Source: Thauera sp. 2A1 (GTDB lineage Bacteria > Pseudomonadota > Gammaproteobacteria > Burkholderiales > Rhodocyclaceae). From it: 64,000 bases of DNA. Positions 15,334-23,705 of this stretch are shown here, piece after piece. The position numbers and the translations under genes are program-made. The notes under the pieces were generated by a model. The model worked only from the letters and a program-made list of their open reading frames with translations. It searched no databases and was not told the DNA's origin. The stretch spans positions 186,001 through 250,000 of the forward strand of contig NZ_SSXV01000004.1 of NCBI RefSeq assembly GCF_009469595.2, in the 5' to 3' direction. How positions within the stretch are numbered: position 1 is the first letter of the stretch; each line of letters starts with the position of its first letter.

Positions 15334-16527
15334 TCAGCGATCACGCAAGGCTTCTCGGAGCTGAGCCAGGTAGGCACGTGCGACCTCGGGGTCAGCCGCA
15401 CGGGATGCCGGCGGTGACGAGGGCGCAGGTGACGGGGGCGCTGGCGGTGCCGATGCACTTTCTCCGGCCCAGGCCTTGAACTCCCCGCGGATCGCCTTCT
15501 GGATGATGCCAAACAGGTAGCCGGCCGGGTTGCGTACCGCGCTGTTGTGGCAGCGTGCCGCCCACTCGTCGAGAACGGCCTGCCTCAGCGCCTCGTCCAC
15601 CTGCTGCAGCGCCACCAGCGCGCCGGCCTGCTGCTCGTCCTTCAAGCGCAGGAAACGGTCCGGCAGCCGCAGGTTCTGCAAGGCCCTCGCGCGCGGTACT
15701 GTACGTACTTCATTTATACGATCATTACGTACTGTACGGTCCTCCTTCGGAATCCGAAGAGAGCCGTCCGGCGCGGGTTTCGGCCCTGCTTCGGATTCCG
15801 AAGACGGGCGCGCAGCATTCCGAAGAAGGGCTTCCTGGCCTTCTTCGGATTCGTGGTCCGCACCCTCCTGTGGATAACCTGGCGTCGTCCAGCCATGCAG
15901 CGCCATGCGCTGCGCGAGCACCTGCAAGCGGGTCGGCAGCGTGCGCCCGCTGAGCAGCGGGTCTTCAGCGATCTCCCGCAGCGTGTTCATGCCCACGACC
16001 TGCACCGCCTTCGCCGCGTGCGTGAGCGCTTGGCTCACCAGGCCCAGATAGTCGGGGTCGAGCTGCATCGCCTCGAAGGGCGACAGCGGTTCGTCGTGCA
16101 GCACGTAGAGGTTGCCTTGGATACGGCCGGTCTTCGGGTCGCGCCGTCGTCGCACCAGGCTCAGCCAGCGCGTCAGCCGCAGCAGCGTCAGGGCGCGCGC
16201 CACGGTCTCGTGCGATGCCTGCGCCGCGCAGGGCATCGAGGCCAGGTAGGGGCGCAATTGGTCGTAGGTGGGAAAGGCGGTCACGCCGTCGTCGTTGAGC
16301 TGCAGGCGGAACACCTGCCAGGCGTTGCGCTCCAGCGGCGTCAGGCGTCGGTCGAGGAACAGTCGGCGCGGCACGCTCTCATGGCGGTTGCCGCTGTAGA
16401 GGAAACCGTCGGCGGCCGGCGCCGTGCCCTGCGCCGGTTCCTTCGGCTCAAGGTGCCGCAGCGCCTCGTCGAACAACGCCGACAGCGCAACGGGGCCTTC
16501 GCGCCGTGGTGCGCCGCCCGTGGTCAT
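15334..16527 (-). CDS. STY4528-family pathogenicity-island replication protein
   Basis: A 397-residue protein of the STY4528 family, carried by SPI-7/PFGI-1/ICEclc-type elements and annotated as a replication protein by context. The N-terminal half (about 40-200) includes a winged-helix-like region (ESVPRRLFLDRRLTPLERNAW then YDQLRPYLASMPC). The middle is a linker, and the C-terminal 100 residues contain NPAGYLFGIIQKAIRGEFKAW, typical of replication initiator helices. ATG at 16527 lies two bases after the DUF2857 stop, so the two are coupled; 133 upstream in-frame codons are read-through of that gene. Confidence 0.85.
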   Translation of the reverse strand: MTTGGAPRREGPVALSALFDEALRHLEPKEPAQGTAPAADGFLYSGNRHESVPRRLFLDRRLTPLERNAWQVFRLQLNDDGVTAFPTYDQLRPYLASMPCAAQASHETVARALTLLRLTRWLSLVRRRRDPKTGRIQGNLYVLHDEPLSPFEAMQLDPDYLGLVSQALTHAAKAVQVVGMNTLREIAEDPLLSGRTLPTRLQVLAQRMALHGWTTPGYPQEGADHESEEGQEALLRNAARPSSESEAGPKPAPDGSLRIPKEDRTVRNDRINEVRTVPRARALQNLRLPDRFLRLKDEQQAGALVALQQVDEALRQAVLDEWAARCHNSAVRNPAGYLFGIIQKAIRGEFKAWAGESASAPPAPPSPAPSSPPASRAADPEVARAYLAQLREALRDR

Positions 16528-16529
16528 GG

Positions 16530-17090
16530 CTACACCAGCCCCTGGTCGATCCAGTTGCGTATCGCCGACCAGATCACCGACATGGGCAGGGTCATGGCCT
16601 CGGCCAGGTCCATGGTCAGCGCCAGCATCGCCATGTCGTCGGTCAGGGCGACATGGCGCTCGGCGACGCCGGCCTTCCAGCGCTCCCACAAGGCCACGTC
16701 CTGCGCCTCGTCGAGTACCGGATGCCGGCCCTTGCGCTTGGGCAGCCCGAGGATGTCGCGGCGCAGCGCCACTTCCTGATGCGTGAGGCCGTAGAACTTG
16801 CTGACCATCTCCGTGCTCGCCCCCAAGCGCAGCATGCGGTCCACCGTGGCGATCTCCCGCTCCACGTCGTGCACCTGGCTCAGCAGCCGCTTCAACACTT
16901 CCCGGTTCACCGATACCGAACACCACGACACCGTGGCATTCACCAGCATGCTCACGAGCTCGGGGTGTTTCAGCGCATCCAGCTCCTCCTCGCCGAAGCC
17001 CATGGCCTTGCAGCGGCGCAACTGGCCGTTGCGCAGGTCATGCAGGGCCTGGGCGATCACGGCCTGGTTGAGCGGGTGCGGTGCCGACAT
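16530..17090 (-). CDS. DUF2857 family ICE protein
   Basis: A 186-residue helical protein of the DUF2857 family, regularly located between parB and the STY4528 gene in these elements. It has a putative helix-turn-helix stretch (STEMVSKFYGLTHQEVALRRDILGL, in two parts near 91-115), so DNA binding is plausible but unproven. ATG at 17090 follows AGGAGGCTCCCGT, and it begins 17 bases after the parB stop, giving a tightly spaced alpA/parA-side operon. Function unknown. Confidence 0.85.
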   Translation of the reverse strand: MSAPHPLNQAVIAQALHDLRNGQLRRCKAMGFGEEELDALKHPELVSMLVNATVSWCSVSVNREVLKRLLSQVHDVEREIATVDRMLRLGASTEMVSKFYGLTHQEVALRRDILGLPKRKGRHPVLDEAQDVALWERWKAGVAERHVALTDDMAMLALTMDLAEAMTLPMSVIWSAIRNWIDQGLV

Positions 17091-17107
17091 ACGGGAGCCT
17101 CCTGCGC

Positions 17108-18757
17108 TCAGGAATCCTGGCTCGCTACGCCGGCTTCCAGATCCAGCAGCCGGCGCGCCAGGCGCAGCAGACGGAACAGCTTCACCAGCGCAGCATCGCT
17201 CAGGCGTGTGGCCGAGCCGCCATGGCCATGGAGCAGCGCCGCCAGCTCATCGGCCAGCCGCGCGCGGTCCAATCCGTTCGCGGCGGGCGGCGCTGCACTC
17301 AGCGCATGCAGCAGGGTCAGCACCGCCCGCGCGAACACCGGCAGCGCCTTCGCCTGGCCCACGGCCGGCGCCACGCAGACGAAGCCGATGCCGCCGTCGC
17401 TGGCCTCGATGTGGTCGGCTACCGCTGCGTCCCCGGCGATCTCGCGCGCGAATTGCGCGATGTGCACGCGCAGGCGATCCGGCACGTCCAAGCTCGGCTC
17501 GATGTACCAGACGTCCGAGATGGGATAGAGTCCGCCCGCCTGCACGGGGATCGCACGCAGCGCATCGGCCTCGAAGTCGGGCAGCTTGTCGCCGAGCTGG
17601 TCCGCGACCATCCGTTGGATGGACTGCAGGCGCTCGGTGGTCGGCGCCGGCGTCACGATGTGCCCTTGCAGGCGCTCGTCGCGCTGCCCGTCCCGGGCGT
17701 TTGGTGCAGCGGCAGGTGGTGCCGAGGGTGTCTCTGCCGGTGGCGCGACGGGCGAGGTGTCCCGTGGCGTTGGCGCCGCGGGCGACAGTTGCGGCGTGAT
17801 GGCTGGCGCCGCAGGTGCGACAGGCGTTGCCGGGTTCGGCGCGGCCGGCTCGCTGGTCAATACTCGCTGACGGCTTTCGCTGTCATCGACCTCCAATGCC
17901 AGCGTGTCGTAGTCCGCTTCCAGCAGCTCGGCCATCTGACCCACCAGTTCGTCCTGCACGCGCTGGGGCGAGAAGCCCTCCGGCTGCGTGTCGAACTGCG
18001 ACAGCACATCCTGAAACAGCGAAGCGAAGTCCACGGTCAGCGGCCGGCCCAGCGCACGCCGCTCCCAGGTGCGCTCGCACGCCTTGCGCAGCACTGCGAG
18101 CCGGTCCACCTGATGCCGGCCCAATCCGCCGTACAACAGCGTCGGGATCGCCGGCAGCAGATAGCGCACCGCATCGTTCATGCGGCTGATGTGTGACTGC
18201 GGCACCGGATAGCCGTCGGCCGTCAGTCGCCGCGCGAGTTCGCTTTGCGACAGCGCCTGGCCGCTTTCCTGCTCGTAGAACTCGCGCGCCTTCTCGATGC
18301 CCAAGGCCCGCTCGATGAAGGTCAGGCCGCCGCGCAGCTCGTTCTCGGCCAGATGCCCGGTCAGCGCCACGATTTCGCCGCGCGCCGGCCACGGGCGGAA
18401 CAGGCACGCAATGCGGAAGAAGCGTTCCTCCTTGGTCTCGCTCCACAACTCGCGCAGGATCGCCAGCCGCGTGTTGCCGCCGTTGCGAATAATGTAGTGC
18501 GCCTCGCCCGGCCTGCGCGTGATCGCGGGGGGCGCGTCCAGCCCACGTTCGCGGATGGACGCCTTGATCTCCGCATAGGCCGGGTTGCGCGTCACGCGTG
18601 GGTCGTGGTCGTAGGGCCGCAACTGGTCCAGCGTCACCACCATCGGCGTGTCGGCGATGGGGTCGCTCAAGGTCGCGGCCGAAGGGCCGCTGCGCTCGAA
18701 GCCGGTGGCCAGCAGCTTGGCAGCCATGTCCTGCGGCGTCAGCTCAGCCACGGCCAT
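17108..18757 (-). CDS. parB: ParB-family partition protein, ICE type (TIGR03764)
   Basis: A 549-residue ParB-like protein. The N-terminal ParB/Srx nuclease-fold domain (about 35-140) includes YDHDPRVTRNPAY and the RNGGNTRLAILREL segment. A helix-turn-helix region follows (about 170-215, LSQSELARRLTADGYPVPQS). Then comes a long Pro/Ala-rich linker (about 310-370) and a unique C-terminal domain. It is much longer than chromosomal ParB, as usual for ICE ParB proteins, and works with ParA in element maintenance. ATG at 18757 is very close to an AGGAG, so ATG at 18727 is a possible alternative. It overlaps the upstream small gene by 14 bases. Confidence 0.88.
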   Translation of the reverse strand: MAVAELTPQDMAAKLLATGFERSGPSAATLSDPIADTPMVVTLDQLRPYDHDPRVTRNPAYAEIKASIRERGLDAPPAITRRPGEAHYIIRNGGNTRLAILRELWSETKEERFFRIACLFRPWPARGEIVALTGHLAENELRGGLTFIERALGIEKAREFYEQESGQALSQSELARRLTADGYPVPQSHISRMNDAVRYLLPAIPTLLYGGLGRHQVDRLAVLRKACERTWERRALGRPLTVDFASLFQDVLSQFDTQPEGFSPQRVQDELVGQMAELLEADYDTLALEVDDSESRQRVLTSEPAAPNPATPVAPAAPAITPQLSPAAPTPRDTSPVAPPAETPSAPPAAAPNARDGQRDERLQGHIVTPAPTTERLQSIQRMVADQLGDKLPDFEADALRAIPVQAGGLYPISDVWYIEPSLDVPDRLRVHIAQFAREIAGDAAVADHIEASDGGIGFVCVAPAVGQAKALPVFARAVLTLLHALSAAPPAANGLDRARLADELAALLHGHGGSATRLSDAALVKLFRLLRLARRLLDLEAGVASQDS

Positions 18758-18980
18758 TCTCCTGCGCCTGTCGGTCGGCGCGGCGAAGCTGCGCACGGGC
18801 GTTGCGCTCGGCGCGGTGGTCGCTCGCCGTCGAGCTGGTGTAGATCGGCGCGCAGCCTTGCTTCGTGAACAGCAGGTGCCCGCCGCGGGTGCGCACCACC
18901 TTCCAACCTTCTCCCAGGGCGAACTCGATCAGCCCTCGCAGCCGCTTGTGGCCGCGGGCCAGGTCATGTGCGCTGGCCAT
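18744..18980 (-). CDS. HicA-like small protein between parA and parB (shi position)
   Basis: A 78-residue basic protein with a HicA/dsRBD-like pattern: helix (LRGLIEFALGEGWK), beta strand (VVRTRGGHLLFTK) with the conserved Gly-His, then SSTASDHRAERNARAQLRRA. HicA proteins are RNA-cleaving toxins using that His. In ICEclc the gene at this position, shi, acts with parA in growth arrest of transfer-competent cells. No HicB antitoxin is adjacent. ATG at 18980 follows GGGAGGGG; it overlaps parA by 17 bases and parB by 14, so all three are translationally linked. Homology to shi is by position, not verified by sequence. Confidence 0.7.
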   Translation of the reverse strand: MASAHDLARGHKRLRGLIEFALGEGWKVVRTRGGHLLFTKQGCAPIYTSSTASDHRAERNARAQLRRADRQAQENGRG

Positions 18981-19830
18981 GGCCGGCCCCTCCCGCGTCG
19001 CCTCGGCCGGTGACGAGCGCAAAGCGCTCCTGCCACGCCGGGAACAGCTCGCCGGCCAGCGCGCGCATGGTCTCCAATGCGGCAGGTGCCGTGCGGCCCG
19101 CCGGCTGGCGGTATTCCACCCGATGCACCGGCAGTCCGCGCGTCGCGGCGCGCGGATAGGCTTCAATCGCCGGCACGTCGGTGTCCAGCACGCGCACGCC
19201 AGGCTGCTCCTGGAATACCTGACGCAGCGCCTGCTGGATCAGCCGCGCATTCGACGACACCGGATGCACGCGGTTGATGAGCAGGTGCAGCGGCGGCGGC
19301 TCGATGCCGAGGTGGCGGTACGGCGCGATGTCCTCGATGAGTTGCAGCGTGCCGCGCCGCAGCTCGCGCGCCGCGAGGATTTCCGGCGTCACCGGCGAAA
19401 GCGCCAAGTTCGAGGCCAGCACCGCCATCTCCAGCAGCACGCTGCGCGCGCCCTGGGTGTCGATCAGCAGCAGGTCGTAGTGCGGCGCCAGCGTGGGCAG
19501 CAGGTGGCGCAGCCGCAATCTGCCATCGGGCGCGTGCAGCAGCAGCGTGTTCAGCTCGCCGCGGTCGTCGTTCGAGAGCACCAGGTCAAGCCGCTCGATC
19601 GCGGTGCGCGACACCAGTTGCTCGGCGCGCTGCTCGTTGTAGGCCAGCATCTCGTAGATGCCGGCCGGCGCGCGCTCGGCCAGCGTGAAGTAGCTCGACA
19701 GCGTGGGCTGCACGTCCAGGTCCAGCAGCAGCACGCGCAGCCCGGTGTCGGCTGCGAAGCCGCCCAGGTTGGCCGCCGTCGTGGTCTTGCCGACGCCGCC
19801 CTTGGTCGAAATGATGGACACCACCTGCAT
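18964..19830 (-). CDS. parA: ParA-family partition ATPase (Soj-like)
   Basis: A 288-residue deviant-Walker ATPase. The Walker A motif KGGVGKTT lies near residue 10, the DLDVQPTLS region at about 38 and LLLIDTQGAR at about 122. It would form ATP-dependent dimers that bind DNA and partner with ParB for maintenance of the excised element. ATG at 19830 gives the motif spacing of the family; ATG at 19854 is a possible earlier start. It lies 40 bases after alpA and overlaps the small HicA-like gene, forming an alpA-parA-(shi)-parB operon. Confidence 0.93.
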   Translation of the reverse strand: MQVVSIISTKGGVGKTTTAANLGGFAADTGLRVLLLDLDVQPTLSSYFTLAERAPAGIYEMLAYNEQRAEQLVSRTAIERLDLVLSNDDRGELNTLLLHAPDGRLRLRHLLPTLAPHYDLLLIDTQGARSVLLEMAVLASNLALSPVTPEILAARELRRGTLQLIEDIAPYRHLGIEPPPLHLLINRVHPVSSNARLIQQALRQVFQEQPGVRVLDTDVPAIEAYPRAATRGLPVHRVEYRQPAGRTAPAALETMRALAGELFPAWQERFALVTGRGDAGGAGHGQRT

Positions 19831-19870
19831 GGGCCTCTCCCGGTTGAATGGCATGTACCGAGGAAAAGCG

Positions 19871-20089
19871 TCAGGCGCGCTCATCGAGGCGATCGGCGAT
19901 CCATTGCTCGACCTCCGCCGAGTCCCAGCCCACGGCGCGCACGCCCAAGCGCAGCGCCTTGGGGAACTTGCCTTCTTTCATCAGGCTGTAGATGTGCGCG
20001 CGCTTGAAGCCGGTTTTGGCCTCGACTTCGGCGCGACGCAGGATGCGGTGCTCGGCCGGCACTGCCGGCGCGGTGGTCTGCGAAGACAT
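19871..20089 (-). CDS. alpA: AlpA-family DNA-binding regulator
   Basis: A 72-residue winged helix-turn-helix protein (MerR/excisionase-like superfamily). The core reads ILRRAEVEAKTGFKRAHIY then SLMKEGKFPKALRLGVRAVGW, the standard AlpA signature. In ICEs such proteins regulate excision or transfer genes. ATG at 20089 follows AAGGAG at eight bases. It heads the par operon, and two identical palindromes lie in its upstream region, making autoregulation or control by another ICE factor likely. Confidence 0.9.
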   Translation of the reverse strand: MSSQTTAPAVPAEHRILRRAEVEAKTGFKRAHIYSLMKEGKFPKALRLGVRAVGWDSAEVEQWIADRLDERA

Positions 20090-20165
20090 GAGAGACACTC
20101 CTTGACGCTCACTGGCGCTGTTCGGAAAGTGCCTCGTATTCAATACACCGCGGTCGCCGAAATCA

Positions 20166-20198
20166 CTGCAATTGCAGAAGCAGCGACTGCAATTGCAG
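20166..20198 (-). promoter_or_regulatory. Pair of CTGCAATTGCAG palindromes upstream of alpA
   Basis: The perfect 12-bp palindrome CTGCAATTGCAG occurs at 20166-20177 and again at 20187-20198, a centre-to-centre distance of 21 bp or two helical turns. They sit 77-109 bases before the alpA ATG, the region expected to hold its promoter. Confidence 0.6.
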
Positions 20199-20230
20199 TG
20201 CGCCGCATCGGCATCATGCTGGCCGCGTCG

Positions 20231-20989
20231 TCAGCACGACGCCTCCAGGTGGCGCCGCGCCTGCGCGAGCTTGCTCCACAGCGTCCGCTCGCTGAGACCC
20301 GGCCGCCCCTCATGGTGTGCGATCAGCGCGCTGACCACGGCATCCATGCTGCGGAACGACGAATAGGCCGCGCCTGACGGCGAATTGCCCAGCAGCAGCG
20401 TCAGCAGTCCGCCGATGATGTTGAGGTAAGTCGTCTCGCTGCGCAGGCCAGGCTCGCGCGCCTGTTCGTCGTTGGCCGCGCGCGTGGCATGTTCCTTCGC
20501 CAGTGCTTCGTGCGCGGTGCGCAGCGTTTCATGCACCAGGGCAAGTTCGGCAAGTTGCGACTTCGCTGCTTCGCGATCGGCCAGCAGAATGTTGAGCGTG
20601 TCCACGCTCACCGCCGGATGCACCGCGCGTTCGATGCCGTCAAACAAAAACCCCGGCCGATCGCCGGGGTAGAACTGCGACATCCACGCTTTCAAGTCCA
20701 CGTGGCGCACGGTCAACTCGGGGTCGTCGAGCGCCGGCCGCTGCGAGTCCAGCACGATGCCGGCCTTGCCACCGGGCAATTCGCCATGCGTCAGCGCGTC
20801 GAAGATGCGCTCGGCATACAGGCGCAGCAGCGGCCAGCGCGGGAATTCGCCGGGCTCCGGCATGGCACGCTGCTCCAGCGCTTCCAGAATACGCTGCTCG
20901 AAGCGCAGGAGACCGCACCAGCGGACGGCCGCCTCGATCGGTCGGTAGTACGTCTTTGCGCCAAAGGCGTGGCTGCTCGATTTCGGCAT
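20231..20989 (-). CDS. Conserved ICE-end protein of unknown function
   Basis: A 252-residue protein just beyond alpA, transcribed in the same direction. It is helical: residues 1-45 carry a KTYYRPIEAAVRWCGLL motif, and residues 135-185 look like a coiled coil (SQLAELALVHETLRTAHEALAKEHA, in pieces). A Gly/Ser-rich C-terminal region contains GGLLTLLLGNSPSGAAYSSF. ATG at 20989 follows GAAGAG; the earlier in-frame start adds 18 atypical residues. It is recurrent in this ICE family, but no function is known to me. Confidence 0.7.
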   Translation of the reverse strand: MPKSSSHAFGAKTYYRPIEAAVRWCGLLRFEQRILEALEQRAMPEPGEFPRWPLLRLYAERIFDALTHGELPGGKAGIVLDSQRPALDDPELTVRHVDLKAWMSQFYPGDRPGFLFDGIERAVHPAVSVDTLNILLADREAAKSQLAELALVHETLRTAHEALAKEHATRAANDEQAREPGLRSETTYLNIIGGLLTLLLGNSPSGAAYSSFRSMDAVVSALIAHHEGRPGLSERTLWSKLAQARRHLEASC

Positions 20990-21528
20990 ATCGCGCTCTT
21001 CCCATCGTCGGATCGACACATGGCAAGCGCGCGCGGCCCACATGGGCGCAGCGATTGCCCAAAGAACCCGATGAAGCGCGAGCCGGTCGGCATCGTGGTG
21101 GACGTTGGGTGCGGCGATGTCGCCGAGCGTTACGCAGGGGGCAAACCTCCTTGCGGTGCCCGCTACACCTCAACCATAATGCACCTGCGAAAAATCTTGT
21201 TACCGGCGCAACGGTCTGAAAAGCCGCGCATCCAAGTTCGATCAGGAAGGGATGCCGCGCTTTACCGGAAAACCAGGGCAAAGTTTTCGTAGGAATACGG
21301 GCGGGGTAAAGCGCCAATGCGACTTCCGGCTGAGCCGGTTTGCATCCAGCAAGGGCTCATGCGTTCTGCGTCACTGCTGTGACCTCGACAGCTTGAAGGT
21401 GCCTTGCTTGATGCCGGGTGGATAGGCCCGATTCGCCATCCATGCCCGTGACGCAAAAGGTCGGCCGCCGATGCAATGCGGGTCAAGGTCCAGACCGAAA
21501 GGGAATCGTACCGTCCAAAATCCCCGCG
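20990..21528. other. Intergenic region between ICE backbone and LysR gene
   Basis: About 540 bases with no convincing gene on either strand. It must carry the promoter of the gene starting at 20989. No att-like repeat or complete hairpin terminator was recognised here, so the element does not end at this point. Confidence 0.5.
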
Positions 21529-22437
21529 TCACATCGGGCGTTGATCGGTGCCTTGCGGGCGTCCGACACGCTCCACGCGGTCGATGAACTGCCGCAGCGG
21601 CTCCATGATTTCGCCTTCGGGTCGCAGTAGATAGGTCGTCAGCGAAGCGGTCTCGTCGGCCAGCGGCCGCACGACGACATCGGCCTGATGGCAACCCGCC
21701 AGATGCGCCGCGCTCGAAAAGCCCACGCCGTAGCCGGCGGCCACGAGGGCCAGCATCAGGGAATGGGTCTTGACGTACTCGGCTACCGTCGGCTGCGCAT
21801 CCACCGTGCGGAGCAGCCGTTCGCGCTGCCGGCTGCAACCTTCGCAGACCTGGGGATCGCACAGCACCAGCGGATAGCTCGCCACTTCCTCCAGCGGCAC
21901 TTCCTTGAAAGCCAGCAGCGGATGCCTGGCGGGCAAAGCCACCACCAGCGGGTCTCGCCACACCGGCATGGCGACGATGCCGGCGTCCATTTCACCAGCC
22001 AATGCAAAACCTGCGTCATACAAGTCGTTGCGCAGTCCAGTCACCAACTGCGCCAGTGGCGTTTCAAATATCCGAATGCCGACCTGTGGTGCCTCCTCGC
22101 GGCAAAGCGCAAGCAACGCCGACAAGCGGGCCTGCCCCATGTCACCAGATAGTGCGATGCGCAGCGTGTTCCGCTGGTTCGCTGCGGCGCGTGCCTTGGT
22201 CTGCGCTTGCTCGAAGGCCAGCAGTACGCGCCGGGCTTCTTCGAGGAAGACCTGTCCCGCCGGTGTGAGACGAACACTGCGTGGCAAGCGGTTGAGCAGC
22301 GGCACCCCTAAATCCGCCTCCATCTGGCGGATCGTGCGCGACAGTGGAGACTGTTCGATGTGCAGCCGTCGAGCAGCCCGGCCGAAGTGCAGTTCCTCGG
22401 CTACGGCGATGAAGCAGCGAAGATGGCGTAAGTTCAT
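21529..22437 (-). CDS. LysR-type regulator, left flank of the stress cargo
   Basis: A 302-residue LysR-type regulator. The N-terminal winged helix-turn-helix (residues 1-60, NLRHLRCFIAVAEELHFGRA) is followed by a type 2 periplasmic-binding-like effector domain (about 90-295). It resembles the aromatic-catabolism subgroup (CatR/BenM-like) and is related to, and the same length as, the LysR protein at the other side of the stress cargo. ATG at 22437. LysR proteins normally control a divergent gene, but the divergent side here is IS66 debris, so the original target appears lost. An inverted repeat lies directly upstream. Confidence 0.88.
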   Translation of the reverse strand: MNLRHLRCFIAVAEELHFGRAARRLHIEQSPLSRTIRQMEADLGVPLLNRLPRSVRLTPAGQVFLEEARRVLLAFEQAQTKARAAANQRNTLRIALSGDMGQARLSALLALCREEAPQVGIRIFETPLAQLVTGLRNDLYDAGFALAGEMDAGIVAMPVWRDPLVVALPARHPLLAFKEVPLEEVASYPLVLCDPQVCEGCSRQRERLLRTVDAQPTVAEYVKTHSLMLALVAAGYGVGFSSAAHLAGCHQADVVVRPLADETASLTTYLLRPEGEIMEPLRQFIDRVERVGRPQGTDQRPM

Positions 22438-22444
22438 GCTTTCT

Positions 22445-22479
22445 CCCTACCGATGTGATCAGTCCATATCATCGTAGGG
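22445..22479. promoter_or_regulatory. Inverted repeat ahead of the LysR gene
   Basis: Arms CCCTACCGATG (22445-22455) and CATCGTAGGG (22470-22479) match except for one extra C, separated by 14 bases and starting eight bases before the LysR ATG. Size and place fit LysR-type autoregulation; the effector and any binding are unknown. Confidence 0.45.
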
Positions 22480-22540
22480 AGCCGAATAGTGCGGAGGATT
22501 CACCTCTGTATCGAGATGAGAGCCATCCTGGGGGGTGATG

Positions 22541-23045
22541 CTCGGATGCTTTTCGCCCATGTCAGCGCCTACGGCGAAGCTCTCGTTCGAGATCGCCCAG
22601 CTGCGACGCCTGAAGTTCGGCAAGAAGAGCGAGCAGCTCGATGCCGAACAACGCGCGCTGTTCGACGAGGCTCTGGACGCCGACCTTGCCGCGGCTGAGG
22701 CGCAGCTCCAGGAACTGCTGGGCAAGAAGAAGCCGCCGGCTACGCCTGGCGCGATGCCTAAGCGCACCGCCTTGCCGGCGGACCTGCCGCGCGTGGACTG
22801 CCACCACGAGCCCGAGAACACCCGCTGCGCGTGCGGCTGTGCGCTCAAGCGCATCAGCGAGAAGCTGGACTACACGCCGGGCGTGTTCACGGTCGAGTGC
22901 CACATCCGCGGCAAGTGGACCTGCGCATAGGTGCCGAACGCTGACCCAGGCGCCGGTCCCGGCGGAGATCATCGCCAAGGGCATCCCCACCTCCGGGCTG
23001 CTCGCGTAGGTGCTGGTCGCAAAGGACTCCGACCATCTGCCGCTT
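22541..23045 (+). pseudogene. IS66-family transposase (TnpC) remnant
   Basis: Residues reading AQLRRLKFGKKSEQLDAEQ and then RCACGCALKRISEKLDYTPG match the leucine-zipper and zinc-binding N-terminal part of IS66 TnpC. The frame stops at 22930; the homology continues in another frame (LTQAPVPAEIIAKGIPTSG), hits a stop at 23007-23009, resumes briefly (VLVAKDSDHLPL) and is cut by IS110-like sequence at about 23045. The catalytic core and the tnpA/tnpB partners are absent. Clearly non-functional. Confidence 0.85.
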
Positions 23046-23481
23046 ACACGGTCGTCCCTAGGCAAGCAGGAATAAGCTGCGTGAGTGAATCGGGAGGTTT
23101 GCGTAGCTGATGGCTGGCCAGCAGCGTCTGCGCCGGCGGCTTCACCGGCACGAAGCGCATGTGCGGGCGGGTTGCCGCCTCGCAGATCGCTGCGGCATCG
23201 GCCGCACCGTTCTTGCGTCCCTTGCCGGCCATGCGGTAGGGCGTGACGAAGTGGCCTGCAATCAGCCGCGCATCCAGCCCATAGCCGCGCAGCTTGCGTG
23301 CCCAGTGATGCGCACCGCCGCAGGCCTCCAGGGCCACCAGGCAGCCGGGAGGCAGCTCCGCGCACCAGGCCGCAAACTTGTCAGCGGCCAGCGCCTTGGC
23401 AACCACCACGCGCGCATCCACCGCATGCACCTAGATAACCCGCTTGGCCAGATCCACCCCGACTCGGGCAATCTCGTTCAT
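23044..23481 (-). pseudogene. IS110-family transposase remnant
   Basis: The N-terminal DEDD domain of an IS110 transposase: MNEIARVGVDLAKRVI, then a TAG stop (23431-23433, where Gln is expected), then VHAVDARVVVAKALA and the typical ALEACGGAHHWARKL. Similarity fades near 23090, so the C-terminal half with the Ser motif is missing. It is inserted against the IS66 remnant in the opposite direction. Both the stop and the truncation mark it as dead. Confidence 0.85.
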
Positions 23482-23639
23482 GGACTTCCCCTTTCACATG
23501 GCTGCAGATTGATGACTTGGGGAGCACCATCGCGGTGGCAGCCAACATTTGTTTCCTGGCTGCTTACGATTGAGTCACATCAATCGGCCAGCAGATCGCT
23601 GGATATTGACTCTTGATTTTCGGCATGTTAGGCGCAATA

Positions 23640-23658
23640 TCTTGCAAAGTCTTGCAAG
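23640..23658 (+). promoter_or_regulatory. Direct repeats upstream of the stress-tolerance locus
   Basis: TCTTGCAA occurs at 23640-23647 and 23650-23657, ten bases apart, with a TTGACT hexamer about 30 bases earlier. They lie 50-65 bases before the first gene of the locus, a plausible promoter/operator for the HTH protein or a heat-shock sigma factor. No match to a known site is claimed. Confidence 0.4.
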
Positions 23659-23705
23659 AATTTCCTCGAGCGAGGCCGCGTGACGACGGAACTTGTGGGG
23701 GTGGT

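Noticed and set aside
22641..23009. A separate small gene on the plus strand
   Set aside because: Its C-terminal residues are the frameshifted continuation of the IS66 transposase, and the rest is an out-of-frame reading of the same remnant.
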